Of a stretch of 60,069 nt of DNA, positions 18,487 through 26,934 are shown piece after piece. This DNA comes from Leptotrichia trevisanii DSM 22070 (GTDB lineage Bacteria > Fusobacteriota > Fusobacteriia > Fusobacteriales > Leptotrichiaceae). The stretch spans positions 1 to 60,069 of the forward strand of contig NZ_AXVL01000024.1 in the NCBI RefSeq assembly GCF_000482505.1. Direction: 5' to 3'. Below the pieces are notes generated by a model that was given only the letters and a program-made list of their open reading frames with translations, made no database searches and was not told the origin of the DNA. A program made the position numbers and the translations under genes. Each line of letters starts with the position of its first letter. Position 1 is the stretch's first letter.

Positions 18487-19533
18487 ATGAAATTTTTTGA
18501 TATTTTTAAGACAAACATAGCACCAAAAGCTACACGGGATATAGCTATTGATTTGGGAACGGCGAATACAGTCGTGTATGTAAAAGGCGAAGGAATTCAG
18601 GTAGATGAGCCAACTTATGTTGCAATCAATAAAAAAACTGAAGAATTGGAACATATTGGTGAAAAAGCCAAGGAAATCATTGGAAGAACAGCTAAGCACA
18701 CTGAAATTATCCGTCCATTAAAAAATGGGGTAATTTCAAATTATGAAGTTACTGAAAGAATGCTTGAAGAATTTTTACATAGAATAAAAAAAGATAAATT
18801 TCAAAGTTCAAGAGTTATAATCTGTGTTCCAAGTGGAGTTACACAAGTGGAAAGAAGAGCTGTAATTGAAGTTGTAAAAGATGCAGGGGCAAAAGAGGTT
18901 TACCTGATTGAAGAACCGATAGCGGCTGCAATTGGTGTTGGAATTGACTTATTTGAACCGAAAGGGCATTTGATTGTCGATATAGGTGGAGGAACTACGG
19001 AAATTGCATTTATTGTATCTGGTGGGGCGGCATTGTCAAAATCAATTAAAATTGCTGGAGATCATTTGAATGAAGATATTATGGAATATGTAAAGGATGC
19101 ACATAATCTGTTAATTGGTGAGAGAACAGCGGAAGAATTAAAAATGAATACGATAAGTCAGGATGATCCTGATTATGAGTATGAAATCAGAGGGCGTGAA
19201 TTAGGTGTTGGATTACCAAAAAGTCTGAAAATAAAAGCATCTGAAATTGATGGAGCGATAAGAAGACATATTGATGCGATTATTGATGAAGTAAGACTTA
19301 CAATAGAGGAAATTGAGCCTGAAGTAGCAGCAGATATTTATGAAACAGGAATTTTCCTATCTGGTGGTGGAGCTGGAATAAGAATCTTGAAAGAGAGAAT
19401 AGAAGAAGAGCTATCATTACAGGTTACAGTTGGAGATGATGCGATTCATGCTGTAGTGACAGGAATTGCAGAAGTCTTGACAGATTTTAAGAAATATAAA
19501 AATGTCATTATTTCACCAATGTATGAATATTAA
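18487..19533 (+). CDS. mreB: Rod-shape actin homologue MreB
   Basis: 348 residues, full length. It has the actin-fold ATP sites DLGTANTVVYVKG (about 22-34), VDIGGGTTEIAFI (about 165) and FLSGGGAGIRIL (about 295). The short amphipathic start MKFFDIFKTN fits membrane association. It polymerises under the membrane and guides lateral wall synthesis. GAAGGAG precedes the ATG. mreC and mreD are not next to it, unlike the classical mreBCD order. Confidence 0.96.
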   Translation: MKFFDIFKTNIAPKATRDIAIDLGTANTVVYVKGEGIQVDEPTYVAINKKTEELEHIGEKAKEIIGRTAKHTEIIRPLKNGVISNYEVTERMLEEFLHRIKKDKFQSSRVIICVPSGVTQVERRAVIEVVKDAGAKEVYLIEEPIAAAIGVGIDLFEPKGHLIVDIGGGTTEIAFIVSGGAALSKSIKIAGDHLNEDIMEYVKDAHNLLIGERTAEELKMNTISQDDPDYEYEIRGRELGVGLPKSLKIKASEIDGAIRRHIDAIIDEVRLTIEEIEPEVAADIYETGIFLSGGGAGIRILKERIEEELSLQVTVGDDAIHAVVTGIAEVLTDFKKYKNVIISPMYEY

Positions 19534-19551
19534 TTGAATAATATAGAAATT

Positions 19552-19594
19552 TAGGGGAATTTTCTGAAGTTACAGGTAAAGGAGAATTCCCCTA
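19552..19594. other. Strong hairpin between mreB and scpB, without T-run
   Basis: TAGGGGAATTTTCT on the left pairs with GGAGAATTCCCCTA on the right (12 of 14 bases) across a 15-base loop. No T-run follows, so an intrinsic terminator is doubtful. It may be an mRNA-stabilising or processing stem. Confidence 0.5.
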
Positions 19595-19653
19595 TTAACG
19601 CAAAATAACAAATTTATTAATAAAAATAAAATAATAAAGATAAATGGTAGAAT

Positions 19654-20286
19654 ATGGAAAATTTTGAAAATAAAGAACTTGAGGAAAAAGAAAAAATTGA
19701 AGAGGTAATTCAAACTCAAAATGAAAATAAGATTGCTGATATTGAAGAAAAAGTTGAAGCAATAATTTTTTTATCTAAAGAAATGATAACAGTTAAGGAA
19801 CTGGCTCAGTTTTATAATATGGAAAATTTTGAGATGGAAGAAATATTGAATAATTTGAGGGAAAAACGAAAAAATACTGGAATAAATTTAAAAATTGAAA
19901 ATGGAATTGCATGTCTAGTGTCAAACCCGCTTTTTGGTTTTGATGTAAAAAAATTTTTTAATCCAGAAATGAAATTAAAGAAACTATCCCGTTCAGCAAT
20001 GGAAACATTGGCAATCATTGCATACAAAGGGCCTATAACAAAAGCTGAAATAGAGCAAATCCGAAGTGTCGGTGTGGATACAACCATGTCAAACCTGCTG
20101 GAAAGAAAACTAATTTATATTTCTGGACGGAAAAAGACGGCTGGAACACCGAATTTATACGAAGTGACAGATGATTTTTACAGTTATCTGAATATTCATG
20201 GGAAACAGGAATTGCCGGGAAGTGAGCAGTTTCAGAAAATTGAGATGCTTTATAAGGAAGATGAGAATGCAGAAAATGAAGAGTAA
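19654..20286 (+). CDS. scpB: Segregation and condensation protein ScpB
   Basis: 210 residues. After a charged 30-residue lead, the two winged-helix domains appear: KVEAIIFLSKEMITVKELAQFYNM, then LSRSAMETLAIIAYKGPITKAEIEQIRSVGVDTTMSNLLERKLI, which is the family signature. ScpB is the small subunit that works with ScpA and SMC in chromosome folding. scpA, usually upstream, is absent here; mreB takes its place. The C-terminus is acidic and unstructured. A clear ribosome site is lacking before the ATG, so the start could lie slightly downstream. Confidence 0.92.
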   Translation: MENFENKELEEKEKIEEVIQTQNENKIADIEEKVEAIIFLSKEMITVKELAQFYNMENFEMEEILNNLREKRKNTGINLKIENGIACLVSNPLFGFDVKKFFNPEMKLKKLSRSAMETLAIIAYKGPITKAEIEQIRSVGVDTTMSNLLERKLIYISGRKKTAGTPNLYEVTDDFYSYLNIHGKQELPGSEQFQKIEMLYKEDENAENEE

Positions 20287-20327
20287 ATTTGGATTTAATT
20301 GTAATGGTTCTTTTGATAAAGAGTTAT

Positions 20328-20347
20328 TAAGCAAAATTTCGTTAGAA
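20328..20347 (+). repeat. Solo arm of the 44.5-kb hairpin repeat
   Basis: TAAGCAAAATTTCGTTAGAA here is identical over 20 bases to 44521-44540, the left arm of the second long hairpin between fba and pyrG. The partner arm is not present at this site. Confidence 0.6.
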
Positions 20348-20424
20348 TAAAAACAAATAAAAAAAGTAGTTAAATGAATAAATCTGAAATAAAAATTAAA
20401 AAATAAAGATATGAGGTAAATAGA

Positions 20425-21111
20425 ATGAGATTAAATAAATTTATAGCTGAAACGGGATTTTGTTCACGTAGGAAGGCTGATGATCTAATAAATGAAGGAA
20501 GAGTTACAGTAAATAAGCATGAAGCAATTATCGGGATGGATGTGAAGCCTGAGGATGTTGTCAGAATTGACGGAGAAAGAGTAAGACTTAACACAAGATA
20601 CGAATATTATATTCTGAATAAGCCAAAAAGAGTGCTTTGTTCAAATGAGGACAAATTCGGGCGTAAACTTGCAGTGGACTTTATAAAATCACGTGCCAGA
20701 CTTTTTACTTACGGAAGGCTGGACTTTATGACGGAAGGGTTAATCATAATCAGTAATGATGGGGATATATACAATCACGTAATGCACCCACGAAAAAAAT
20801 TATACAAAAGCTACATTGCAAAAGTGAGCCGTGAACTTGAAGATAAGGATATTGAAGCACTGCAGTATGGAGTTGTGATTGATGGAAAAAGGACTGCACC
20901 TGCGAAAGTTAAGAAAATTGACAAAAAGGAACTTAGAATTGCGATTTTTGAGGGAAGAAACAGACAGATAAGAAAAATGCTGGAAACATTGGGATACACG
21001 GTTAATTCATTGAAACGGATTAAAGTGGGAGAACTTACGCTTGGACATTTGCAAGTGGGAGAATATCGTGCCTTGAATGAAGATGAAATCAAATATCTGA
21101 AAAATTTATAA
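20425..21111 (+). CDS. rluB: rRNA pseudouridine synthase, RsuA/RluB family
   Basis: 228 residues. An S4 RNA-binding domain (residues 1-60, RLNKFIAETGFCSRRKADDLI) precedes the synthase domain with catalytic D100 in YGRLDFMTEGL and the ending GRNRQIRKMLETLGYTV. It isomerises uridine in rRNA. The exact target (16S or 23S) cannot be told, so the symbol is by family. It follows scpB as in many Firmicutes. The start is supported by the family N-terminus and a GAGG-like site. Confidence 0.88.
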   Translation: MRLNKFIAETGFCSRRKADDLINEGRVTVNKHEAIIGMDVKPEDVVRIDGERVRLNTRYEYYILNKPKRVLCSNEDKFGRKLAVDFIKSRARLFTYGRLDFMTEGLIIISNDGDIYNHVMHPRKKLYKSYIAKVSRELEDKDIEALQYGVVIDGKRTAPAKVKKIDKKELRIAIFEGRNRQIRKMLETLGYTVNSLKRIKVGELTLGHLQVGEYRALNEDEIKYLKNL

Positions 21112-21135
21112 AATTTTCTGGCAGGAGGGAAAAAA

Positions 21136-21801
21136 TTGGAAAGTAATAAAAAATCAATATTTTTAATAGATTTTGACATAACAATCAGCAAAAAGGACTC
21201 AACAGACGTCTTACTTGAAGCACACCAGCCTGAATTTAAAAAAGAACTGCGAAAAAGATACAGAGCCGGAGAGTTTTCCATAAGAGAATTTATAAAAAAT
21301 GGGCTAGGTTCCCTAAATATAACAAAAGAGCAGTATATTAAGACTTTGCAGAAAAATGTGCCAATCGACGAAACTTTTATAAATTTTGCAAAAAGTGGAA
21401 TTAAATTTAAAATTGTGAGTGCAGGTGCAAGGCTGAATGTGCAGGGAACTCTGTCAAAATATGGAATAAACTTGCCAGACAGCGAAGTTATCTCGAATGA
21501 TTTAAAATTTAGTGGAACTGATAAAAATGAAATTACTGTAGAAAATCCATTTTTAGACAAGGAAGGCTATTACGGCGTTGACAAGAAAGAAGCTGTGGAA
21601 AGTTATCAGAAGCAGGGCTACACAACTTATTTTGTAGGCGATGGGCCCTCTGATTACAAGGCATTGGAAGTGGCTGATTTTGCTTTTGTGAGAAAAGGGA
21701 CTAGGGCAGTTAAGTTTTGTGAAGAGAATGGAATTGAGTTTTTTGAATTTGGGGATTTTGACGAGATTTTGAAGTGGGTAGAAAATAATAAGAAATTTTA
21801 A
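21136..21801 (+). CDS. MtnX-like HAD phosphatase
   Basis: 221 residues starting at TTG, supported by AGGAGGG 7 bases upstream. The HAD motif I is D12-F-D14-I-T, in which the usual Gly is Ile. Motif III is near the Lys of YGVDKKEAV, and motif IV is VGDGPSDYKAL. The DST and insertion pattern resembles MtnX (2-hydroxy-3-keto-5-methylthiopentenyl-1-phosphate phosphatase) and phosphoserine phosphatase-like HAD-IB enzymes. No methionine-salvage genes are nearby, so substrate is open. Confidence 0.8.
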   Translation: MESNKKSIFLIDFDITISKKDSTDVLLEAHQPEFKKELRKRYRAGEFSIREFIKNGLGSLNITKEQYIKTLQKNVPIDETFINFAKSGIKFKIVSAGARLNVQGTLSKYGINLPDSEVISNDLKFSGTDKNEITVENPFLDKEGYYGVDKKEAVESYQKQGYTTYFVGDGPSDYKALEVADFAFVRKGTRAVKFCEENGIEFFEFGDFDEILKWVENNKKF

Positions 21802-21824
21802 TTTAAGAAAAGAGTGCTTTTAAA

Positions 21825-22028
21825 ATGAAAAAATTTAAAATAATAATAGAAGAACATGTTTCAGAAGAATTTGAAGTTGAAGCAGAAAATATCGAAGAAG
21901 CATTTAATATTGCAGAGAAAAAATATTATAGTGGAGAATTTGTACTTGAACCAGGAAATGTTTCATATAAACTTATGTCTGGAGAAACAGTTGACAGAAA
22001 AGAAAGTATAGAATGGATTGAATTTTAA
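21825..22028 (+). CDS. DpnD/PcfM-like small protein
   Basis: 67 residues: KIIIEEHVSEEFEVEAENIEEAFNIAEKKYYSGEFVLEP follows the DpnD/PcfM pattern (a beta strand, a VEA-x-x-x-EEA helix and a YYxGE step). DpnD is the small companion gene of the DpnI methyl-directed restriction cassette, and PcfM is found on conjugative plasmids; the biochemical role is unknown. It sits 26 bases ahead of an endonuclease-like gene, which supports a restriction-type pair. GAAAAGAG lies upstream of the ATG. Confidence 0.65.
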   Translation: MKKFKIIIEEHVSEEFEVEAENIEEAFNIAEKKYYSGEFVLEPGNVSYKLMSGETVDRKESIEWIEF

Positions 22029-22054
22029 ATTATATAAGATTTTTGGAGTTTGGA

Positions 22055-22792
22055 ATGAAACAATATGAAGCTGTTATTTTGACAATTGAAAGATTAGGTG
22101 GAGTTGCCACTTTAGGAGAATTAAACCACGAAGTTTTTAAAATTAAAGAGTGTGAATGGAAAACTAAAATACCATTTGCAAGTATTCGGAGAATAGTTCA
22201 GCAAAGAAAAGAAATTTATAAAATAAAACCAGGACTTTATGGATTAGAGCAATTTAGAAAAGAAAATGAGTTAAAAGGAATAATTCAAGAAGATGAAAAA
22301 AATAAAAATTCTGAAGAAATAAAAAACTTTAACCATTCATATTATCAAGGATTACTTGTAAATATGGGAAATTTAAAAAATTTGAAAACATTTATACCGA
22401 ATCAAGATAAGAATAAAAAATTTATTGATAAAAAATTAAGTGAAATATCTTCACTTAATGAAATTCCAATGTTTACGTATAAAGAATTGGTAAAAAGAAG
22501 TTCGACGATTGACGTTATATGGTTTAATGAAAGAAAAATGCCACATTCTTTTTTTGAAGTTGAGCATTCTACCGATATACAAAATTCATTGTTGAAATTT
22601 TATGATTTACAAGATTTTTATACCAGAATGATTATTGTAGCAGATAAACGTCGGAAAAAAGAATTTGAAAATAAGATAGGATATACAGCATTTAATGAAC
22701 TAAAAGCCAGAGTTAAATTTTTAGATTATGAAGAATTAGTTAAACAATATGAACAAACGATTGAAAGGTTATCATTCAATACTCTTTTATAA
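22055..22792 (+). CDS. Winged-helix plus restriction-endonuclease-like protein
   Basis: 245 residues from the ATG at 22055, 7 bases after GGAG. The in-frame TTG at 22043 overlaps that site. Residues 1-68 look like a HARE-type winged helix (AVILTIERLGGVATLGELNH, later IYKIKPGLYGLEQF). The C-terminal half has STIDVIWFNERKMPHSFFEVEHSTDIQNSLLKFYDL, an Asp then E-x-E arrangement typical of the PD-(D/E)xK fold, followed by RMIIVADKRRKKEFENKI. No methyltransferase is adjacent. It may be a modification-dependent nuclease or an orphan restriction enzyme. Fold assignment is inference. Confidence 0.6.
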   Translation: MKQYEAVILTIERLGGVATLGELNHEVFKIKECEWKTKIPFASIRRIVQQRKEIYKIKPGLYGLEQFRKENELKGIIQEDEKNKNSEEIKNFNHSYYQGLLVNMGNLKNLKTFIPNQDKNKKFIDKKLSEISSLNEIPMFTYKELVKRSSTIDVIWFNERKMPHSFFEVEHSTDIQNSLLKFYDLQDFYTRMIIVADKRRKKEFENKIGYTAFNELKARVKFLDYEELVKQYEQTIERLSFNTLL

Positions 22793-22861
22793 AGTGTGGA
22801 AGCTAACTGGAATTGAAAAATTAGGTTATAAAAAATAAAGATAATTGGGAATGGAGGAAAA

Positions 22862-23161
22862 ATGTTAAGCAAAGAAGATGTTTTAAAAATAGCAGCACTT
22901 TCTAAATTGGAATTTTCAGAAAGTGAAATTGAAAAATTTAGGGTGGATTTGAATAAAATATTTGAGCATATGGAAGAGTTGAATGGGGTTGATACTACTG
23001 ATGTGGAGCCGCTTTTTAATGTGCTGGACTTAAAAGATAAATTGAGAGAAGATAAAGTTAGGGATGCTGGAATTAAGAAGGAAATTTTAGAAAATTCGCC
23101 GAATAAGGACGAGGAATTTATAATTGTACCAAAAGTTGTTGGAGAAAATGCGGATAATTAG
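22862..23161 (+). CDS. gatC: Aspartyl/glutamyl-tRNA amidotransferase subunit C
   Basis: 99 residues, full length. KIAALSKLEFSESEIEKFRVDLNKIFEHMEELNGVDTTDVEPLF is the GatC signature. GatC clamps GatA and GatB together in the enzyme that makes Gln-tRNA and/or Asn-tRNA by transamidation. GGAGG precedes the ATG. A DUF4253 gene separates it from gatA. Confidence 0.95.
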   Translation: MLSKEDVLKIAALSKLEFSESEIEKFRVDLNKIFEHMEELNGVDTTDVEPLFNVLDLKDKLREDKVRDAGIKKEILENSPNKDEEFIIVPKVVGENADN

Positions 23162-23181
23162 ATTCTTTTAAGGAGAGAAAA

Positions 23182-23928
23182 ATGTTGGGAAATGTAGATT
23201 TATTTGCAGATAAAATAAAATGTGATTATGAAAAAGTTAATGAAGATAGTGGAATAACAGAAGTTGTAAAAAGATATTTTGAGCTATTGGAAGAAGGTAA
23301 AAAAGAAGGTTTTATCCCTGTTTTTGTTGAGGTAAAAGATTATTTCAATGAAGAATTTCCTGAATTTGAGGAATACAAAAGAACAAGAGATGAAATTTTA
23401 GAAAATTATAAAAAAGTAGACTGTGCTCAGTGGTTTAAAGAAAGAAAACAGGAGTATATAGAAAATGAGTATCTGGATGAGGAATATGAATTTTCTGATG
23501 ACAACGATTACTTAGATTATTTTAAAAATTTCAATGAAGATAAAACTTTATATTTAAATTCAATATTTGACATAGAAACTGGAAAAATAAGGGAAAATGT
23601 AGGATTATTTAAAGTTCCAGCAGATAAAGTTTATGAAATTCCAGGATGGTTTTTATTTGGTGGTTTTAATGAATGTCCTTTGCCAGAAGAAATCATAGTT
23701 ATCAGTAAATATTGGTATGAAAAATATGATGCACGAATTGTTGCGATAACTGGTTCTGAAATGGAATTTTATTTGGAGAAATTCCCAAAAAAACAAAAAG
23801 AGGCTGAAGAATTAGCAATAGAGCAGTTTTTAGTTAGTGGGGATTTAGTTTTTCAAATTTATGATGGATTGGAGGAACTTTCAAAAGAGTTATACAAAGC
23901 TAAAAATTGGTATTTTTGGTGGGATTAG
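23182..23928 (+). CDS. DUF4253-domain protein inserted in the gatCAB operon
   Basis: 248 residues. The C-terminal 120 residues fit DUF4253: GWFLFGGFNECPLPEEIIVISKYWYEKYDARIVAITGSEMEF, then EELAIEQFLVSGDLVFQ, and the final WYFWWD. The N-terminal half is acidic and unrecognised. Function is unknown; in other bacteria such domains occur in stand-alone and polymorphic-toxin-related proteins. AAGGAGAG precedes the ATG. Gaps of about 20 bases to gatC and gatA show it is co-transcribed with the amidotransferase. Confidence 0.75.
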   Translation: MLGNVDLFADKIKCDYEKVNEDSGITEVVKRYFELLEEGKKEGFIPVFVEVKDYFNEEFPEFEEYKRTRDEILENYKKVDCAQWFKERKQEYIENEYLDEEYEFSDDNDYLDYFKNFNEDKTLYLNSIFDIETGKIRENVGLFKVPADKVYEIPGWFLFGGFNECPLPEEIIVISKYWYEKYDARIVAITGSEMEFYLEKFPKKQKEAEELAIEQFLVSGDLVFQIYDGLEELSKELYKAKNWYFWWD

Positions 23929-23949
23929 AAAAAAAGAAAGGTGAAAAAA

Positions 23950-25413
23950 ATGAATTTATACAAAAAAACGGCTAGTGAACTGGCTGAAATGATAAAAAAT
24001 AAAGAGATTACCTCAGAAGAAGTTACAAGAAATTTTTTAGATAGAATAAAAACAGTTGAAGATAGGGTTGGGGCTTTTTCTAATATTTTTGAGGAGAAGG
24101 CATTGGAACAGGCTCGAAAAATTGATGAAGAAAATAATGAAGAAGGAAGAAAAAATTATGAAAATACAGGACTTTTTGGAGTGCCTGTGGCGTTGAAGGA
24201 TAATATTGTTTCAAAAGGGGATTTGACAACGGCGGCTTCGCAAATTTTGAAAAATTATGTGGGAGTTTATGATGCAACTGTTGTGAAAAAGTTGAAGGAA
24301 GCTGGAGTAGTGCTGGTTGGGAAGGCTAATATGGATGAATTTGCGATGGGGTCTTCAAATGAAAATTCTTCGATAAAATCAGTTTCTAACCCTTGGGATT
24401 TGGCAAGAGTGCCAGGAGGAAGCAGTGGGGGATCGGCTGCTGCGGTTGCGGCTGGTGAAGTGCCTGTGGCTTTGGGAACAGATACAGGGGGAAGTATTAG
24501 ACAGCCTGCGAGCTTGACTGGAACTGTGGGAATAAAGCCAACTTATGGAAGAGTTTCGAGATATGGGCTTATGGCATTTGGTTCTTCGCTGGATCAGATT
24601 GGGGCTTTGGCAAAAAGTTCGCAAGATTTAGCAAGAGTTATGCAGATAATTTCTGGATATGATGAAAATGATCCGACAACTGCAGATGTGGAAGTGCCAG
24701 ATTATGTATCTTTGCTTGAAAAAGATATAAAAGGATTAAAAATTGGGCTTCCAAAAGAATATTTTTCAGATGAACTGGATAAGTCGATAAAGGAAGTTGT
24801 GGATAAAACTGTGGAAACATTGAAAAAACTTGGAGCGGAAGTGAAGGAAGTATCGTTGCCTTACACAAAATACGCAATTTCCACTTATTATATAATTTCA
24901 TCAGCTGAAGCAGCTTCAAACTTGTCAAGATATGACGGAGTGAGATATGGAGTTAGAAAAAGTGATGAAAATATTGAAGAAATGTATGTAAAATCACGAA
25001 CAGAAGGTTTTGGAGATGAAGTAAAACGTAGAATTATGATTGGAAATTACGTGTTAAGTTCTGGATTTTATGATGCTTATTATAAAAAGGCTTCACAAGT
25101 TAGAAGATTAATAAGAGATGATTTTTTGCGAGTTCTTTCAGAAGTTGATTTAATTTTGACACCAGTTTCTCCAACAACAGCGTTTAAAAAAGGTGAAAAA
25201 GTTACTGATCCAGTTCAGATGTATTTGGGAGATATTTTTACTGTATCAATAAATATGGCTGGATTGCCTGCAATTTCGGTACCAGGTGGTTTTATAAATG
25301 GACTTCCTGTGGGAATACAGCTGATTGGAAATTACTTTAGAGAAGATTTGCTGTTCAATGTGACGAATAAATTTGAGAAGGAACGTGGAGAGATAGAATA
25401 TCCTGAGTTGTAA
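23950..25413 (+). CDS. gatA: Aspartyl/glutamyl-tRNA amidotransferase subunit A
   Basis: 487 residues from the ATG at 23950, with GAAAGGTG as its ribosome site; an in-frame GTG at 23941 belongs to that site. It is an amidase-signature enzyme. The catalytic Lys is in VPVALKDNI, the Gly/Ser-rich GGSSGGSAAAVAAG provides the cis-Ser, and TGGSIRQPASL holds the nucleophilic Ser. It releases ammonia from glutamine and passes it to GatB. Full length, with no missing residues seen. Confidence 0.97.
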   Translation: MNLYKKTASELAEMIKNKEITSEEVTRNFLDRIKTVEDRVGAFSNIFEEKALEQARKIDEENNEEGRKNYENTGLFGVPVALKDNIVSKGDLTTAASQILKNYVGVYDATVVKKLKEAGVVLVGKANMDEFAMGSSNENSSIKSVSNPWDLARVPGGSSGGSAAAVAAGEVPVALGTDTGGSIRQPASLTGTVGIKPTYGRVSRYGLMAFGSSLDQIGALAKSSQDLARVMQIISGYDENDPTTADVEVPDYVSLLEKDIKGLKIGLPKEYFSDELDKSIKEVVDKTVETLKKLGAEVKEVSLPYTKYAISTYYIISSAEAASNLSRYDGVRYGVRKSDENIEEMYVKSRTEGFGDEVKRRIMIGNYVLSSGFYDAYYKKASQVRRLIRDDFLRVLSEVDLILTPVSPTTAFKKGEKVTDPVQMYLGDIFTVSINMAGLPAISVPGGFINGLPVGIQLIGNYFREDLLFNVTNKFEKERGEIEYPEL

Positions 25414-25475
25414 AAAAATCTTGAAAAGGAATTTTGATAAAATAAATTTTATGAAAGAAAGGGAATAAATAAAAA

Positions 25476-26912
25476 ATGAGTATGGAATATGAAACAGTCA
25501 TCGGACTGGAAGTGCATTGTCAATTGAAAACGAATACGAAAGTATGGTGTTCTTGTGATGCGGATTATGATAATAAAGAGCCTAATACTGCGGTATGTCC
25601 TATTTGTACAGGGCAGCCAGGGGCTTTGCCGAAGTTGAATGAGAAAGTATTGGATTATGCGATAAAGGCGGCACTTGCACTTGGGTGTGAGATAAACAGG
25701 GAGAGTTATTTTGATAGAAAAAATTATTTTTATCCTGATTCGCCAAAAAATTATCAGATTACACAGTTTTTTAAGCCTTATGCTGAAAATGGAGTTTTGG
25801 AAATTACGACAAATAGTGGAAAAGAGGCAAGTGTCGGGATTGAGAGAATACAGATTGAGGAAGATACGGCGAAAAGTATTCATACGGCTTCTGAAACTTT
25901 ACTGAATTATAACAGAGCCTCTGTGCCGTTAATTGAGATTATTTCAAAGCCTGAGATAAAAAATGCCGAGGAAGCGTATGCTTATTTGAATACATTGAAG
26001 GATAGGCTGAAATATACGAAAGTCAGTGATGTAAGTATGGAACTTGGATCACTTAGATGCGATGCTAATGTTTCTGTTAGAAAAAAGGGTGAAACAAAAC
26101 TTGGGACTAGAACGGAAACTAAGAACTTAAACTCATTTAAGGCGGTTGTGAAGGCGATTGAGTATGAAACAAACAGACAAATTGAAGTGCTTGAAAGTGG
26201 AGGGCGTGTAGTTCAGGAAACAAGACTCTGGGATGAGGAAAATGCAGTTACAAAGCCGATGAGAAGTAAAGAGGAAGCAATGGATTACAGATATTTTCCA
26301 GAGCCTGACTTGCCAGCGATTATCATTACTGAATCAAGACTTTCAAATGTAAAGGATGAAATGCCTGAATTTGCAGATGAGAAGGCAAAAAGATTTATTA
26401 ATGAGTATAAATTGAATGAAATGGAAGCGGCTACTCTTTCATCAGAGCAGGAACTGGCTGAATATTATGAGCAAGTTGTAAAAGTTTCAGATGATGCAAG
26501 ACTTGCGGCAAACTGGGTATTGACAGAAATTTTACGTGTATTGAAGGAAAAAAATATTTCTATTGAGGAATTTTCTGTTGAGCCTGAAAATATTGGAAAA
26601 TTAATTAAATTGATAAAAGCTAATACGATTAGTTCAAAAATTGCAAAAGATGTGTTTGAAATATTGCTTTCAGAAAATAAAGATCCTGAAATTATCGTAA
26701 AGGAAAAAGGGCTTGTGCAAATTACAGATAACAGCGAAATTGAAAAGATTGTAGAGCAGGTACTGGCTGAAAATCCTCAGTCTGTGGAAGATTACAAGGC
26801 TGGAAAAAGCAATGCACTAAAATATCTTATGGGACAGTCAATGAGGCTTTCTAAAGGTAAGGCCAATCCGCAAATGATTAATGAAATGATTTTAGCAAGA
26901 CTTGAAGGTTAA
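25476..26912 (+). CDS. gatB: Aspartyl/glutamyl-tRNA amidotransferase subunit B
   Basis: 478 residues. The start ETVIGLEVHCQLKT is the family signature. The zinc-binding region has WCSCDADY and CPICTGQPG. SYFDRKNYFYPDSPKNYQITQ forms part of the kinase-like active site, and the C-terminal YqeY-like tail (NALKYLMGQSMRLSKGKANP) binds tRNA. It phosphorylates and amidates mischarged tRNA. The next gene starts 22 bases downstream. Confidence 0.97.
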   Translation: MSMEYETVIGLEVHCQLKTNTKVWCSCDADYDNKEPNTAVCPICTGQPGALPKLNEKVLDYAIKAALALGCEINRESYFDRKNYFYPDSPKNYQITQFFKPYAENGVLEITTNSGKEASVGIERIQIEEDTAKSIHTASETLLNYNRASVPLIEIISKPEIKNAEEAYAYLNTLKDRLKYTKVSDVSMELGSLRCDANVSVRKKGETKLGTRTETKNLNSFKAVVKAIEYETNRQIEVLESGGRVVQETRLWDEENAVTKPMRSKEEAMDYRYFPEPDLPAIIITESRLSNVKDEMPEFADEKAKRFINEYKLNEMEAATLSSEQELAEYYEQVVKVSDDARLAANWVLTEILRVLKEKNISIEEFSVEPENIGKLIKLIKANTISSKIAKDVFEILLSENKDPEIIVKEKGLVQITDNSEIEKIVEQVLAENPQSVEDYKAGKSNALKYLMGQSMRLSKGKANPQMINEMILARLEG

Positions 26913-26934
26913 TATTGGTTAAATTAGGAGAGAA

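Noticed and set aside
20811-21560. 249-codon minus-strand open frame opposite the pseudouridine synthase and HAD genes
   Set aside because: Ser/Leu/Phe-rich shadow of two well-supported plus-strand genes; no ribosome site and no recognisable domain.
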